Shown here one piece after another: positions 8,428 to 16,362 of a stretch of 29,861 nucleotides of DNA. Made by a program: the position numbers and the translations under genes. The stretch lies in NCBI GenBank assembly GCA_000431155.1, contig HF985646.1:139141-169001 (forward strand). The letters are read 5' to 3'. Numbering within the stretch: the first letter of the stretch is position 1; each line of letters begins with the position of its first letter. Source of the stretch: Bacteroides sp. CAG:927 (GTDB taxonomy: Bacteria > Bacteroidota > Bacteroidia > Bacteroidales > Muribaculaceae). Below the pieces are notes generated by a model. The model did no database searches and had not been told where the DNA came from. It worked only from the letters and a program-made list of their open reading frames with translations.

Positions 8428-10167
8428 TCAAACCGTGTACTCAATAAGAGGAGTGGGGTTGAGGTATCCGATATGTCCTGACTCTTTGCCTGAATCGGCA
8501 CCGAGCTGCACATCAATCAAGCAAGGCTGCTTAGATGCAATGGCTTTCTCAAGCGCATTCTTAAGGTCGGCAGGATTGTCAACACGGTAACCCTTGGCAC
8601 CGAAAGCCTCACCAATAAGATTGTACTGCGCGTTGATGTCAAGCGTTGTGGGTGCAGGAGCATCGCCACCGCCGGGGTTAACACCGATGCCATTGTAGAT
8701 ACCACCGTTGTTGAATACGACAACAGTTACAGGGAGTTTGTAGCGACAAATAGTGGCGAAATCCATTCCGGAGAAACCGAAAGCGGAATCACCCTCAACA
8801 GCAACCACGCTCTTTCCGGTGGCAACGGCAGCACCGATGCAGGAGCCCATGCCCATGCCCATAATGGACCAAGAAGCGCAATCGACACGATGACGCGGAA
8901 GAGCCATATCAACGGCATCGCGAGTGTCGTCAAGAGTATTAGCGCCCTCGTTAACCAAAATAATATCGGGGTTGGCCTCAAGAATGGGTTTCACAACTGA
9001 AAGCGCAGTCCAATGGTTCATAGGCATGGCTGTGGCAGCTGTGGTAAGCCTGTCATGGAATTTGGCATTCTTGACTTTGCTTTCAGCCTGCAGAGCCTCC
9101 AGCCAAGCGGGATCAGCGGCCATGGTCTTGCCTTTAAGACCATTCAAAATCATGTCAAGAGACTGACCCATATCACCTACCACCGGAGCGGCAACGGGCA
9201 CGTTGCGGTCCATTTCACGCGGCTCAACATCAAGCTGGATGAACTTCATGTCGGGATTCCATTTGCCACGGCCAAACGACAGCATCCAATTGATGCGCGC
9301 ACCGATAACCATGACCACATCGGCCTTTTCCATAATGGTGGAACGGCAGCTCAATGCGCTGTACTCACCGGCATCAGGCATAAGGCCCTTGGCCATAGAC
9401 ATTGACAGATAAGGAATCTTGTAAGTTTCAACAAGAGTTTTGATTTTATCGTCAACCTGGGCGTAAGCGGCACCTTTACCCAAAAGTATGGCAGGACGCT
9501 TGGCAGAAGCGAGGATTTCAACGGCGCGGTCAACGGCCTGCTGCGTGGGAGCCACTGAGGCATATACATCAACCGGAGTGAAGTATAGTTTCTCGGCATC
9601 TTCGGCATTCATTATCTCAGCGAGAGCGGGGGTGGTCATGTCAATATACACGCCACCGGGACGGCCACTGACGGCAGCACGGTAAGCACGGGCCACGGCC
9701 GAAGGAATATCCTTGGCATGCGAGCAACGGAAAGCGGCTTTCACCAAAGGACGGGCGGTGTTGAGCTGGTCGAGCTGCTCGTAGGTGCCCATGTCCATAT
9801 CCACCATCTGCGGGTCGGAAGCACCGGAAATCTGAATCATAGGATAGCAGTTGACAGTGGCATTAACAGTTGCGGTAAGGCCATTCATCATGCCAAGAGA
9901 GGAAACTGTGAGGAGCACACCGGGTTTCTTGGTAAGGAAACCGTGAGTGGCAGCCGCCATACCGGCCTGCTGCTCAAAACGGAAGCCATAATAGTTGATT
10001 CCTATTTTCTGCATTGCATAAGCAGCCTCGGTAACAGGAATACCCACGAGGCCATAAACATCCACAAGACCGAGACGCTTGAGGGACTCGGCAAGAATAT
10101 ACATACCTGTCACCTGCTCGGGAAATTTGGGAGCGTTGGCGGCGGGAGTGTTGTTGGTAACTGACAT
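8428..10167 (-). CDS. oxc: oxalyl-CoA decarboxylase
   Basis: This thiamine diphosphate enzyme decarboxylates oxalyl-CoA to formyl-CoA and CO2. At 579 residues it matches the family length (about 565). The sequence closely follows the Oxalobacter enzyme as I remember it: VYGLVGIPVTE (37-47), the cofactor-activating Glu in FRFEQQAG (E65), LGKGAAYAQVDDKI (229-242), VNEGANTLDDTR (405-416), the ThDP/Mg site GDSAFGFSGM (459-468) and NNGGIYNG (486-493). The retained SGRPGGVY and NEGAN segments favour Oxc over acetolactate synthase or other ThDP relatives. It is the second gene of the frc-oxc-AEC operon and is preceded by a 104-base gap carrying a stable stem. Confidence 0.95.
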   Translation of the reverse strand: MSVTNNTPAANAPKFPEQVTGMYILAESLKRLGLVDVYGLVGIPVTEAAYAMQKIGINYYGFRFEQQAGMAAATHGFLTKKPGVLLTVSSLGMMNGLTATVNATVNCYPMIQISGASDPQMVDMDMGTYEQLDQLNTARPLVKAAFRCSHAKDIPSAVARAYRAAVSGRPGGVYIDMTTPALAEIMNAEDAEKLYFTPVDVYASVAPTQQAVDRAVEILASAKRPAILLGKGAAYAQVDDKIKTLVETYKIPYLSMSMAKGLMPDAGEYSALSCRSTIMEKADVVMVIGARINWMLSFGRGKWNPDMKFIQLDVEPREMDRNVPVAAPVVGDMGQSLDMILNGLKGKTMAADPAWLEALQAESKVKNAKFHDRLTTAATAMPMNHWTALSVVKPILEANPDIILVNEGANTLDDTRDAVDMALPRHRVDCASWSIMGMGMGSCIGAAVATGKSVVAVEGDSAFGFSGMDFATICRYKLPVTVVVFNNGGIYNGIGVNPGGGDAPAPTTLDINAQYNLIGEAFGAKGYRVDNPADLKNALEKAIASKQPCLIDVQLGADSGKESGHIGYLNPTPLIEYTV

Positions 10168-10202
10168 AGTATTAAAAATTATAATTGTGGGAGAATGTAA
10201 TA

Positions 10203-10248
10203 GAGGCGGCCTGAGAATGAGCCATGAAGCATATCCTCAAGCCACCTC
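10203..10248 (-). promoter_or_regulatory. intercistronic RNA stem between frc and oxc
   Basis: In the minus-strand transcript GAGGTGGCTTGAG (plus 10236-10248) pairs with CTCAGGCCGCCTC (plus 10203-10215) over 13 bp without a break, using two G-U pairs, around a 20-base loop. In plus-strand RNA those two positions would be A-C mismatches, so the stem is specific to the operon transcript. No U tract follows. A processing or mRNA-stabilising stem, or an attenuator, is the likely role. Confidence 0.7.
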
Positions 10249-10271
10249 AATAATATTACACAGTATAGAGA

Positions 10272-11567
10272 TTACATCTGACCGTCGGGCAGAGGAGCAG
10301 TGGTGCCGTTCTTGGCAAATGAGTCAATCTGCTCGGCAGTGTATCCAAGTGCGGAAAGGACCTCGTTGGTGTTGCCGCCAAGAGTCGGGCAAGGGCCGTA
10401 GGTGGGCTGATAGTTGGAGATGGTGAAAGGTACACCGACAGTCACAAATTCACCAATCTTGCCACCCTGATTGATTTTAACAAGAGTGTTGCCGTCGTAA
10501 AGGGTCTCATCTTCCATGATTTCCTTGGTGTTAAGTACCGGGGCAACAGGCACGCCAGCTTTGGCGAGAATAGCAGTCACCTCATATTTGTCCTTAGTGA
10601 TGCACCATTCCTGGATACGTGCCCAAACTTCCTGTTTGTGCTTGTCGCGAGCATCGGCGGTGTTGAAATCGGGGTTGGTCAACCAATCCTCAAAGCCGAA
10701 TGCCTCACATGCGAGCTTGAAGTCCTTGGCTCCACGCTGGAGAATCACATAAACATAATCGTTGGGGTCAGTTTCCCAATTCTTACACTTGTAAGTCCAT
10801 CCGAGAACACCTGAACCTTCCTGATTGCCGGAACGGGGTACGTAATCGGGGAATTTCTCGTTGGGGTACTGCGGGAACTGAGTGAGGTAACCGATGCGGT
10901 CAAGTGTGAGCTGGTCACGTGTCTTGATACGGCAGAGGTTGAGGCAAGCATTGTGCATGCTCTGGTAAACGAAGGAACCTTCACCGGTTTTTTCACGCTG
11001 CATAAGAGCTGCAAGAAGACCGATGGTCATGTGCATACCAGTGTTAGAGTCGCCGAGTGCAGCACCGCTCTGGGTAGGAATGTTGTCGGAACCGGAATAC
11101 CAACCGGTGGTGGAAGCAGCACCGGCAGTTACCTGAGCAACAGGCTCATACGCTTTAAGGTTTTTGTACTTGGATGATACAGGGAAACCTTTGATGGTAC
11201 CGTAGATACAGCGAGGATTCAACTGATGAACGACTTCCCAACTGAAGCCAAGTTTGTCCATGGCTCCGGGGTGGAGGTTTTCAATAAAAATATCGGCCTG
11301 CTTGATAAGTTTGGTAAGTATGTCCTTGCCGTCGGGAGTTGCAGCATCAAGAGTAAGTGATTTTTTGTCACTGTTAAGCTGCAAGAAATAGTAGCTGGGT
11401 TCGTCGGGCAGGAACTGCAGCTCGTTACGAGTGGCGTCACCTGTGCCGGGACGCTCGATTTTAATTACATCCGCGCCAAGCCACGCGAGCAGCTGGGTAC
11501 ATGAAGGACCGGATTGTACATTTGTGAAATCCACTACTTTAATACCTTGTAAAGGGGCAGTGTTCAT
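10272..11567 (-). CDS. frc: formyl-CoA:oxalate CoA-transferase
   Basis: This class III CoA-transferase moves CoA from formyl-CoA to oxalate, giving oxalyl-CoA and formate. At 431 residues it matches the Oxalobacter enzyme (about 428). The catalytic Asp lies in GAALGDSNTGMH (D173), the conserved Gln in DFTNVQSGPSCTQ (Q18), and GADVIKIERPGTGD (31-44) is the usual N-terminal motif. YEPVAQVTAGAASTTG (140-155) and IKTRDQLTLDRIGYL also align with Frc. The mobile glycine loop that reads GGGG in Oxalobacter Frc is EGSG here (250-253). The gene heads the operon frc-oxc-AEC. Other CaiB/BaiF transferases are possible in principle, but the oxc neighbour settles the substrate. Confidence 0.93.
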   Translation of the reverse strand: MNTAPLQGIKVVDFTNVQSGPSCTQLLAWLGADVIKIERPGTGDATRNELQFLPDEPSYYFLQLNSDKKSLTLDAATPDGKDILTKLIKQADIFIENLHPGAMDKLGFSWEVVHQLNPRCIYGTIKGFPVSSKYKNLKAYEPVAQVTAGAASTTGWYSGSDNIPTQSGAALGDSNTGMHMTIGLLAALMQREKTGEGSFVYQSMHNACLNLCRIKTRDQLTLDRIGYLTQFPQYPNEKFPDYVPRSGNQEGSGVLGWTYKCKNWETDPNDYVYVILQRGAKDFKLACEAFGFEDWLTNPDFNTADARDKHKQEVWARIQEWCITKDKYEVTAILAKAGVPVAPVLNTKEIMEDETLYDGNTLVKINQGGKIGEFVTVGVPFTISNYQPTYGPCPTLGGNTNEVLSALGYTAEQIDSFAKNGTTAPLPDGQM

Positions 11568-11570
11568 AAT

Positions 11571-11658
11571 ACTTGAATTTTGAGAGTTAATTATTTTTTT
11601 AATTGTGTAATCTCTATCGGATATGCTGAATTGAATTACATATTTTCAACATTCAAGT
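11571..11658. promoter_or_regulatory. TTGAAT half-sites in the leader of frc
   Basis: ACTTGAAT (11571-11578) and its reverse complement ATTCAAGT (11651-11658) flank a third TTGAAT (11631-11636), which itself forms a dyad with the ATTCAA at 11651. No TAnnTTTG promoter for frc was found in 11568-11729 on the minus strand. The repeats could be operator half-sites, but the region is AT-rich and such short repeats can occur by chance. Confidence 0.25.
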
Positions 11659-11702
11659 ACAACAAAAAGTTGCGGATTTCCCCAAAAATCGGATAAATTA
11701 AT

Positions 11703-11710
11703 TAACTTTG
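11703..11710 (+). promoter_or_regulatory. -7 box upstream of the TIGR04076-like gene
   Basis: TAACTTTG matches TAnnTTTG and lies 19 bases before the ATG at 11730, which implies a very short leader. The best -33 candidate (TTTC at 11677-11680) is 22 bases away, slightly beyond the usual spacing. Confidence 0.5.
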
Positions 11711-11729
11711 TAAAACAAAAACGCTCTAT

Positions 11730-12113
11730 ATGAACCGAAGAATATTCTGCAAACTCGCTGCCGGCTCGGCCTTAGCGGCCGCGTTGATGCCACAACGCCT
11801 ATTTGGAGCGGTGAGAGGGGGACGAAGCTGCACGGTGAGTGTGGTGAGATGCGAGTGCTTCGGGGATTTGCAGTCAAAATTCGCATCGGACCCTGATGGC
11901 GGCGCTTGCCCAATGCTGCGCCCGGGGATGAGCTGGGATCTGTCGGGCACATACCTGTCGATGCCCGAAGGGATGTGCAGCAAAGCCTGGGAGATGATAC
12001 GCGCTCATATATCTGAAGAAAAGGCCACATGCTCGGGAGGCAATGAAAGTTTTGTGTGCTGTCCTGACGGCATAAGGCCGGTAATCTTCAAAATCACGTA
12101 CAACAAATACTAA
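11730..12113 (+). CDS. TIGR04076-like cysteine-rich protein with Tat-like signal peptide
   Basis: This 127-residue protein has an N-terminal NRRIFCK (2-8) followed by a short hydrophobic stretch to about residue 27. That agrees with the twin-arginine pattern (S/T)RRxFLK. The mature part resembles the uncharacterised TIGR04076 family as I remember it: CTVSVVRCECF, GGACPMLRPGMSWDL, MPEGMCSKAWEMIR and CCPDGIRPVIFKI. The mature part holds eight Cys, which could bind a metal or Fe-S centre or form disulfides. TIGR04076 proteins I know of are short and lack a leader, so export is unusual. Its function is unknown. It begins a three-gene group with the TM2 and U32 genes (gaps of 8 and 1 bases). Confidence 0.8.
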   Translation: MNRRIFCKLAAGSALAAALMPQRLFGAVRGGRSCTVSVVRCECFGDLQSKFASDPDGGACPMLRPGMSWDLSGTYLSMPEGMCSKAWEMIRAHISEEKATCSGGNESFVCCPDGIRPVIFKITYNKY

Positions 12114-12121
12114 ATCAAATA

Positions 12122-12457
12122 ATGCGACAAGATCAGATTGACCTGTTCATGGCCACGAATGCCAATAATTTTCCTGATTGTTCAAAGGGATCCATAAGGA
12201 AAGCTCTTGCTGAGTGCCCGGAACACCGCTGGCAGATAATTGCGGACATGAGTTTCAAGAATCCTGTTGTGGCTCTGATACTCTCAATATTTTTGGGCGA
12301 GCTGGGGATTGACCGTTTTTATATTGGCAACATAGGGCTGGGGATTCTCAAACTGATAACGGGCGGGGGCTGCGGAGTGTGGTGGTTCATAGACCTGTTT
12401 CTGATAATGGGGTCAACGCGCCGCGTAAACTATAACAAACTGGCTCAAGTGTTGTGA
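12122..12457 (+). CDS. TM2-domain membrane protein
   Basis: This 111-residue protein has an N-terminal helical cytosolic segment (1-45, with two Cys) and a C-terminal TM2 domain. The domain shows a first membrane helix (PVVALILSIFLGELG), the signature GELGIDRFYIGN, a second helix around GILKLITGGGCGVWWFIDLFLIMG, and a polar tail. TM2 domains are two-helix hairpins of unknown molecular function found in bacteria and animals. The gene starts 8 bases after the preceding stop and ends one base before the U32 gene, so the three are surely co-transcribed. Whether the products act together is unknown. Confidence 0.9.
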   Translation: MRQDQIDLFMATNANNFPDCSKGSIRKALAECPEHRWQIIADMSFKNPVVALILSIFLGELGIDRFYIGNIGLGILKLITGGGCGVWWFIDLFLIMGSTRRVNYNKLAQVL

Positions 12458-12458
12458 T

Positions 12459-14297
12459 ATGGCACGGAGCATAGAACTTCTGGCTCCGGCACGCAATGCC
12501 GATATAGCGTTGGAAGCAATAAAACACGGTGCAGACGCCGTGTATATGGGAGCCTCATCGCACGGGGCAAGAGCTGCTGCCGGCAATTCTTTGGAGGATA
12601 TAGAGCGCGTGGTGAATGCGGCCCATATTTTCGGGGCCAGAGTATATGTGACGGTAAACACCATTGTTTACGACAATGAGATTGAGGATGTAAGGCATCT
12701 TGTCAATTCTTTATATAATATAGGTGTTGATGCATTGATAGTGCAGGATATGGGGCTGCTTGAGATGGATTTGCCCCCTATAGCGCTTCACGCCAGCACC
12801 CAATGCGACATACGCACCCCGGAGAAAGCGGAGCTTATGCAGACTGCGGGATTCTCGCAAATAGTGCTCGCACGGGAGCTGTCGCTTGAGGAAACGGCCG
12901 CGATCCATTCGCGGGTTGATGTGCCGCTTGAAGCTTTTGTGCATGGAGCCTTGTGCGTAAGCTACAGCGGTGACTGCCAAGCGGGATGGGCGCTGCAACG
13001 GCGGAGTGCCAACCGAGGGGAATGTCCTCAAATATGCCGACTGCGCTATGACCTTGAAGATGCAGAGGGAAAGATACTGGTCAAGGGGAAACATCTGCTG
13101 TCGTTGCGTGACCTTGACCGCACCCTTTATCTGGAGGGGATGCTCCAGGCCGGTGTGTCGTCATTCAAAATAGAGGGAAGGCTAAAAGATGCCGAATATG
13201 TGAAGAATATAACGGCTCATTACCGTCAGTCACTTAACAAAATCATAGCTGCCAACCCGGACAAATATATGCGTTCGTCATGGGGAAGCTCACGATTTTC
13301 ATTTACGCCTGATGTGAACCAGAGCTTCAACAGAGGATTCACTTCATACTTTACCACCAAGCCGACTGCCAAGTACAAAATGGCATCGCTTGACACACCG
13401 AAATGGAGCGGCACAGTGGTGGGAAAGGTCAAAACAGTGTCACCCAAATTCATTACAGCCTCATTATCAACCGAACTTGCAAACGGAGACGGGCTGGGTT
13501 ATTTTGCTCCCAACGGTGAATTTGTAGGGTTCAGACTCAACCGCGTAGAAGGCAACCGGCTATTTCCCGCAACCGCCGTAAATCCACCATCAGGCACGAC
13601 ACTTTACCGAAACCGTAACAAGATGCGTACCGACATGATGGCCGGGAATACTGCGGACCGCACTCTGAAAGTTGACTTCACGCTGCGCACAACGGAGTGG
13701 GGAGTAGTGCTCAAAGCCGAAGATGAAACCGGAGCGTATGTGGAAACGAGTGCGCCATTGGAACTTGTTCCCGCATCAAAGCCACAAACCGAAGTTCGTG
13801 CCAACACCCTGCGCAAACTCGGAGGAACACATTACACCCCGGGGGAAATATCGGATGAATCCGGAGACTGGTTCATACCGGTGTCTTTACTTGCCACTAT
13901 GCGCCGCGATACACTTGAACGACTTGATGCAGCCCGGCTTGCCACCCATAAATATGACTACAGGCGAAAATCCGATGAATCGGCACTCGCATCCCTTCTT
14001 GAAGGGAAGACCATAAACCGCCATGACAATGTATCAAACAAGCTTGCGAAACTGTTTTACAGTTCACACGGCGCAAAGGTGGAGGAATGCGCCATAGAGG
14101 TGCAACCGACAATAACCGGGCGCAAACAAGTCATGGAAACCAGATACTGCATACGCCGCGAAATGGGGCGGTGCCTAAAGACGGCAGAAGGCAAAGAATG
14201 GCGAGGTCCACTGACACTGCGCGGCGGCTATGGCAATCTTGAACTGGAGTTTGACTGCAAGAAATGCCGTATGCATGTGTATCATGCGACCAAATGA
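12459..14297 (+). CDS. U32-family protein, probable RNA hydroxylation factor (RlhA/TrhP type)
   Basis: This 612-residue protein carries the U32 signature LEAFVHGALCVSYSGDC (157-173) followed by NRGECPQICRLRY, giving a Cys set (C166, C173, C189, C193) that could hold an Fe-S cluster. The N-terminal part (ELLAPARNADIALEAIKHGADAVYMG) is the usual U32 barrel start, and the long C-terminal half matches the large U32 members with a DUF3656-like region, ending in a Cys-rich DCKKCRMHV. Annotated historically as collagenase-like peptidases, E. coli relatives RlhA and TrhP are needed for 5-hydroxylation of 23S rRNA cytidine and tRNA uridine, so an RNA-modification role is more likely than proteolysis. 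The exact target is not readable. Confidence 0.88.
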   Translation: MARSIELLAPARNADIALEAIKHGADAVYMGASSHGARAAAGNSLEDIERVVNAAHIFGARVYVTVNTIVYDNEIEDVRHLVNSLYNIGVDALIVQDMGLLEMDLPPIALHASTQCDIRTPEKAELMQTAGFSQIVLARELSLEETAAIHSRVDVPLEAFVHGALCVSYSGDCQAGWALQRRSANRGECPQICRLRYDLEDAEGKILVKGKHLLSLRDLDRTLYLEGMLQAGVSSFKIEGRLKDAEYVKNITAHYRQSLNKIIAANPDKYMRSSWGSSRFSFTPDVNQSFNRGFTSYFTTKPTAKYKMASLDTPKWSGTVVGKVKTVSPKFITASLSTELANGDGLGYFAPNGEFVGFRLNRVEGNRLFPATAVNPPSGTTLYRNRNKMRTDMMAGNTADRTLKVDFTLRTTEWGVVLKAEDETGAYVETSAPLELVPASKPQTEVRANTLRKLGGTHYTPGEISDESGDWFIPVSLLATMRRDTLERLDAARLATHKYDYRRKSDESALASLLEGKTINRHDNVSNKLAKLFYSSHGAKVEECAIEVQPTITGRKQVMETRYCIRREMGRCLKTAEGKEWRGPLTLRGGYGNLELEFDCKKCRMHVYHATK

Positions 14298-14316
14298 AAA
14301 AATGATGACGGCAATG

Positions 14317-14347
14317 GTTGGAAAATCAAATAAATAGATTAAATTTG
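14317..14347 (+). promoter_or_regulatory. promoter of the thrS-infC-rpmI-rplT operon
   Basis: GTTG (14317-14320) is followed after 19 bases by TAAATTTG (14340-14347), fitting the Bacteroidetes primary promoter. The thrS ATG at 14416 lies about 60 bases past the likely transcription start. Confidence 0.7.
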
Positions 14348-14415
14348 CAGTCGGTTTTGCCTCCGGTCGCATGATCGGGTGGCTATGTACACGCAATAAC
14401 ATTTTGAGAATCAAC

Positions 14416-16353
14416 ATGATAAACATCACTTTTCCTGACAAATCAGTTAAGCAGTTTGAGAGCGGTATTACTCCGCTTCAGATTGCCGAAAGCATAAGCC
14501 CTCGTCTGGCGCAGGATGTGCTTGCCGCATCTGTCAACGATCAGGAGTGGGACCTCACCCGCCCCATAACCGAGGATGCAAGTGTGTGCCTGTTCAAGTG
14601 GGATGATCCGGAGGGCAAACATGCATTCTGGCACAGCTCTGCCCACCTTTTGGCAGAAGCATTGCAAGAGCTGTATCCCGGGGTGAAATTCGGTATCGGA
14701 CCGGCCATTGAAAACGGGTTTTACTATGATATTGACCCGGGTCAGAACGAAATTACAGCTGCAGATTTTCCGAAAATTGAGAAAAAGATGCTGGAACTTG
14801 CCCGTCAAAAACAGGCAATAGTGCGTCAGGACATCTCTAAAGAGGATGCACTGAAGATGTTTGGAGAGCGTGGTGAAGAGTACAAATGTGAGCTTATCAG
14901 CGAACTTGAGGACGGACATATCACCACCTATACCCAAGGGAACTTCACAGACCTGTGCCGTGGCCCGCATATCCCCAACACTGCGCCCATCAAAGCAGTG
15001 AAAGTGATGTCGCTTGCCGGTGCCTACTGGCGTGGTGACGAAAAGCGCAACCAGCTTGTGCGCGTATATGGCATCACATTCCCCAAGCAGAAGATGCTTA
15101 ACGAATATCTGGCACTGCTGGAAGAGGCCAAGAAACGCGACCACCGCAAGTTGGGCAAAGAGATGGAATTGTTTGCATTTTCGCAGAATGTGGGTGCAGG
15201 CCTGCCATTGTGGTTGCCAAAGGGCGCCGCTTTGCGCGACCGTCTGGAACAATTCCTGCGCAAGATACAGAAAAGATACGGTTATTTACAGGTAATTACC
15301 CCGCATATCGGCAACAAAAACCTGTATGTAACTTCGGGACACTATGCCAAGTACGGTAAAGATTCGTTCCAACCCATACATACGCCCGAGGAAGGTGAGG
15401 AATACCTGCTCAAACCGATGAACTGCCCTCACCACTGCGAAATATTCAAAGCTGCTCCCCGCAGCTATCGCGACCTGCCTATGCGTCTTGCCGAATTCGG
15501 CACCGTGTATCGCTATGAGCAGAGCGGTGAGCTTCATGGACTGACCCGAGTACGCGGCTTTACGCAGGATGACGCACATATATTCTGTGCTCCCGAGCAG
15601 ATAAAAGATGAGTTCCTGAAGGTGATGGATATTATATTCTATATCTTCAAGGCACTGAAATTTGACAACTACGAGGCTCAGATTTCGCTCCGTGACCCCA
15701 ACAACAAGGAGAAATACATAGGTTCTGACGAGAACTGGCACCTTGCCGAACAAGCTATCATAGAAGCTTGTGAAGAAAAAGGCCTCAAAGCCCGTACAGA
15801 GCTTGGAGAAGCCGCATTCTACGGCCCGAAACTTGACTTCATGGTCAAAGATGCCATAGGACGCCGCTGGCAGTTGGGGACAATTCAGGTTGACTACAAC
15901 CTGCCTGAACGCTTCCAGCTTGAATACACCGGAGCCGACAACCAGAAGCACCGTCCGGTGATGATACACCGTGCACCGTTCGGCTCAATGGAACGCTTTG
16001 TAGCCGTGTTGCTTGAACACACCGCCGGCCGCTTCCCGCTGTGGCTTGCACCCGACCAGTGTGTGGTTCTTCCCATCAGTGAGAAATATAATGATTACGC
16101 CCGCAGCGTAGTTGCCGAACTTGACAAGTACGATATCCGCGCCACAGTGGATGACCGCAACGAGAAAATAGGCAAGAAAATCCGTGACAACGAACTGCGC
16201 CGCATACCGTATATGCTCATTGTTGGAGAAAAAGAAGCAGAAAATGAAGAAATTTCTGTAAGAAAACAGGGCGAAGGTGATAAAGGTACGATGAAAATTA
16301 CTACCTTTGCACAAAATTTGGCTAAAGAAGTCAATGAAATGATTAATCAATAA
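14416..16353 (+). CDS. thrS: threonyl-tRNA synthetase
   Basis: This class II synthetase charges tRNA-Thr. At 645 residues it has the full bacterial layout: TGS domain (about 1-62, MINITFPDKSVKQFESG), second additional (editing) domain with HSSAHLLAEAL (H73, H77) and GIGPAIENGFYYDID, the catalytic core with the zinc-ligand region MNCPHHCEIF, motif 2 around FGTVYRYEQSGELHGLTRVRGFTQDDAHIFC, motif 3 near HRAPFGSMERF, and a C-terminal anticodon-binding domain. I chose ATG 14416 because MINITFPD begins the TGS domain; an in-frame upstream ATG at 14371 adds 15 residues unlike the family and lies close to the transcription start. It heads the thrS-infC-rpmI-rplT operon. Confidence 0.97.
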   Translation: MINITFPDKSVKQFESGITPLQIAESISPRLAQDVLAASVNDQEWDLTRPITEDASVCLFKWDDPEGKHAFWHSSAHLLAEALQELYPGVKFGIGPAIENGFYYDIDPGQNEITAADFPKIEKKMLELARQKQAIVRQDISKEDALKMFGERGEEYKCELISELEDGHITTYTQGNFTDLCRGPHIPNTAPIKAVKVMSLAGAYWRGDEKRNQLVRVYGITFPKQKMLNEYLALLEEAKKRDHRKLGKEMELFAFSQNVGAGLPLWLPKGAALRDRLEQFLRKIQKRYGYLQVITPHIGNKNLYVTSGHYAKYGKDSFQPIHTPEEGEEYLLKPMNCPHHCEIFKAAPRSYRDLPMRLAEFGTVYRYEQSGELHGLTRVRGFTQDDAHIFCAPEQIKDEFLKVMDIIFYIFKALKFDNYEAQISLRDPNNKEKYIGSDENWHLAEQAIIEACEEKGLKARTELGEAAFYGPKLDFMVKDAIGRRWQLGTIQVDYNLPERFQLEYTGADNQKHRPVMIHRAPFGSMERFVAVLLEHTAGRFPLWLAPDQCVVLPISEKYNDYARSVVAELDKYDIRATVDDRNEKIGKKIRDNELRRIPYMLIVGEKEAENEEISVRKQGEGDKGTMKITTFAQNLAKEVNEMINQ

Positions 16354-16362
16354 CCCCACTGA

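Noticed and set aside
10265..11617. 11-bp inverted repeat flanking frc (10265-10275 and 11607-11617)
   Set aside because: In a window of this size about a hundred inverted matches of 11 bases are expected by chance, and nothing else suggests a mobile unit around frc.
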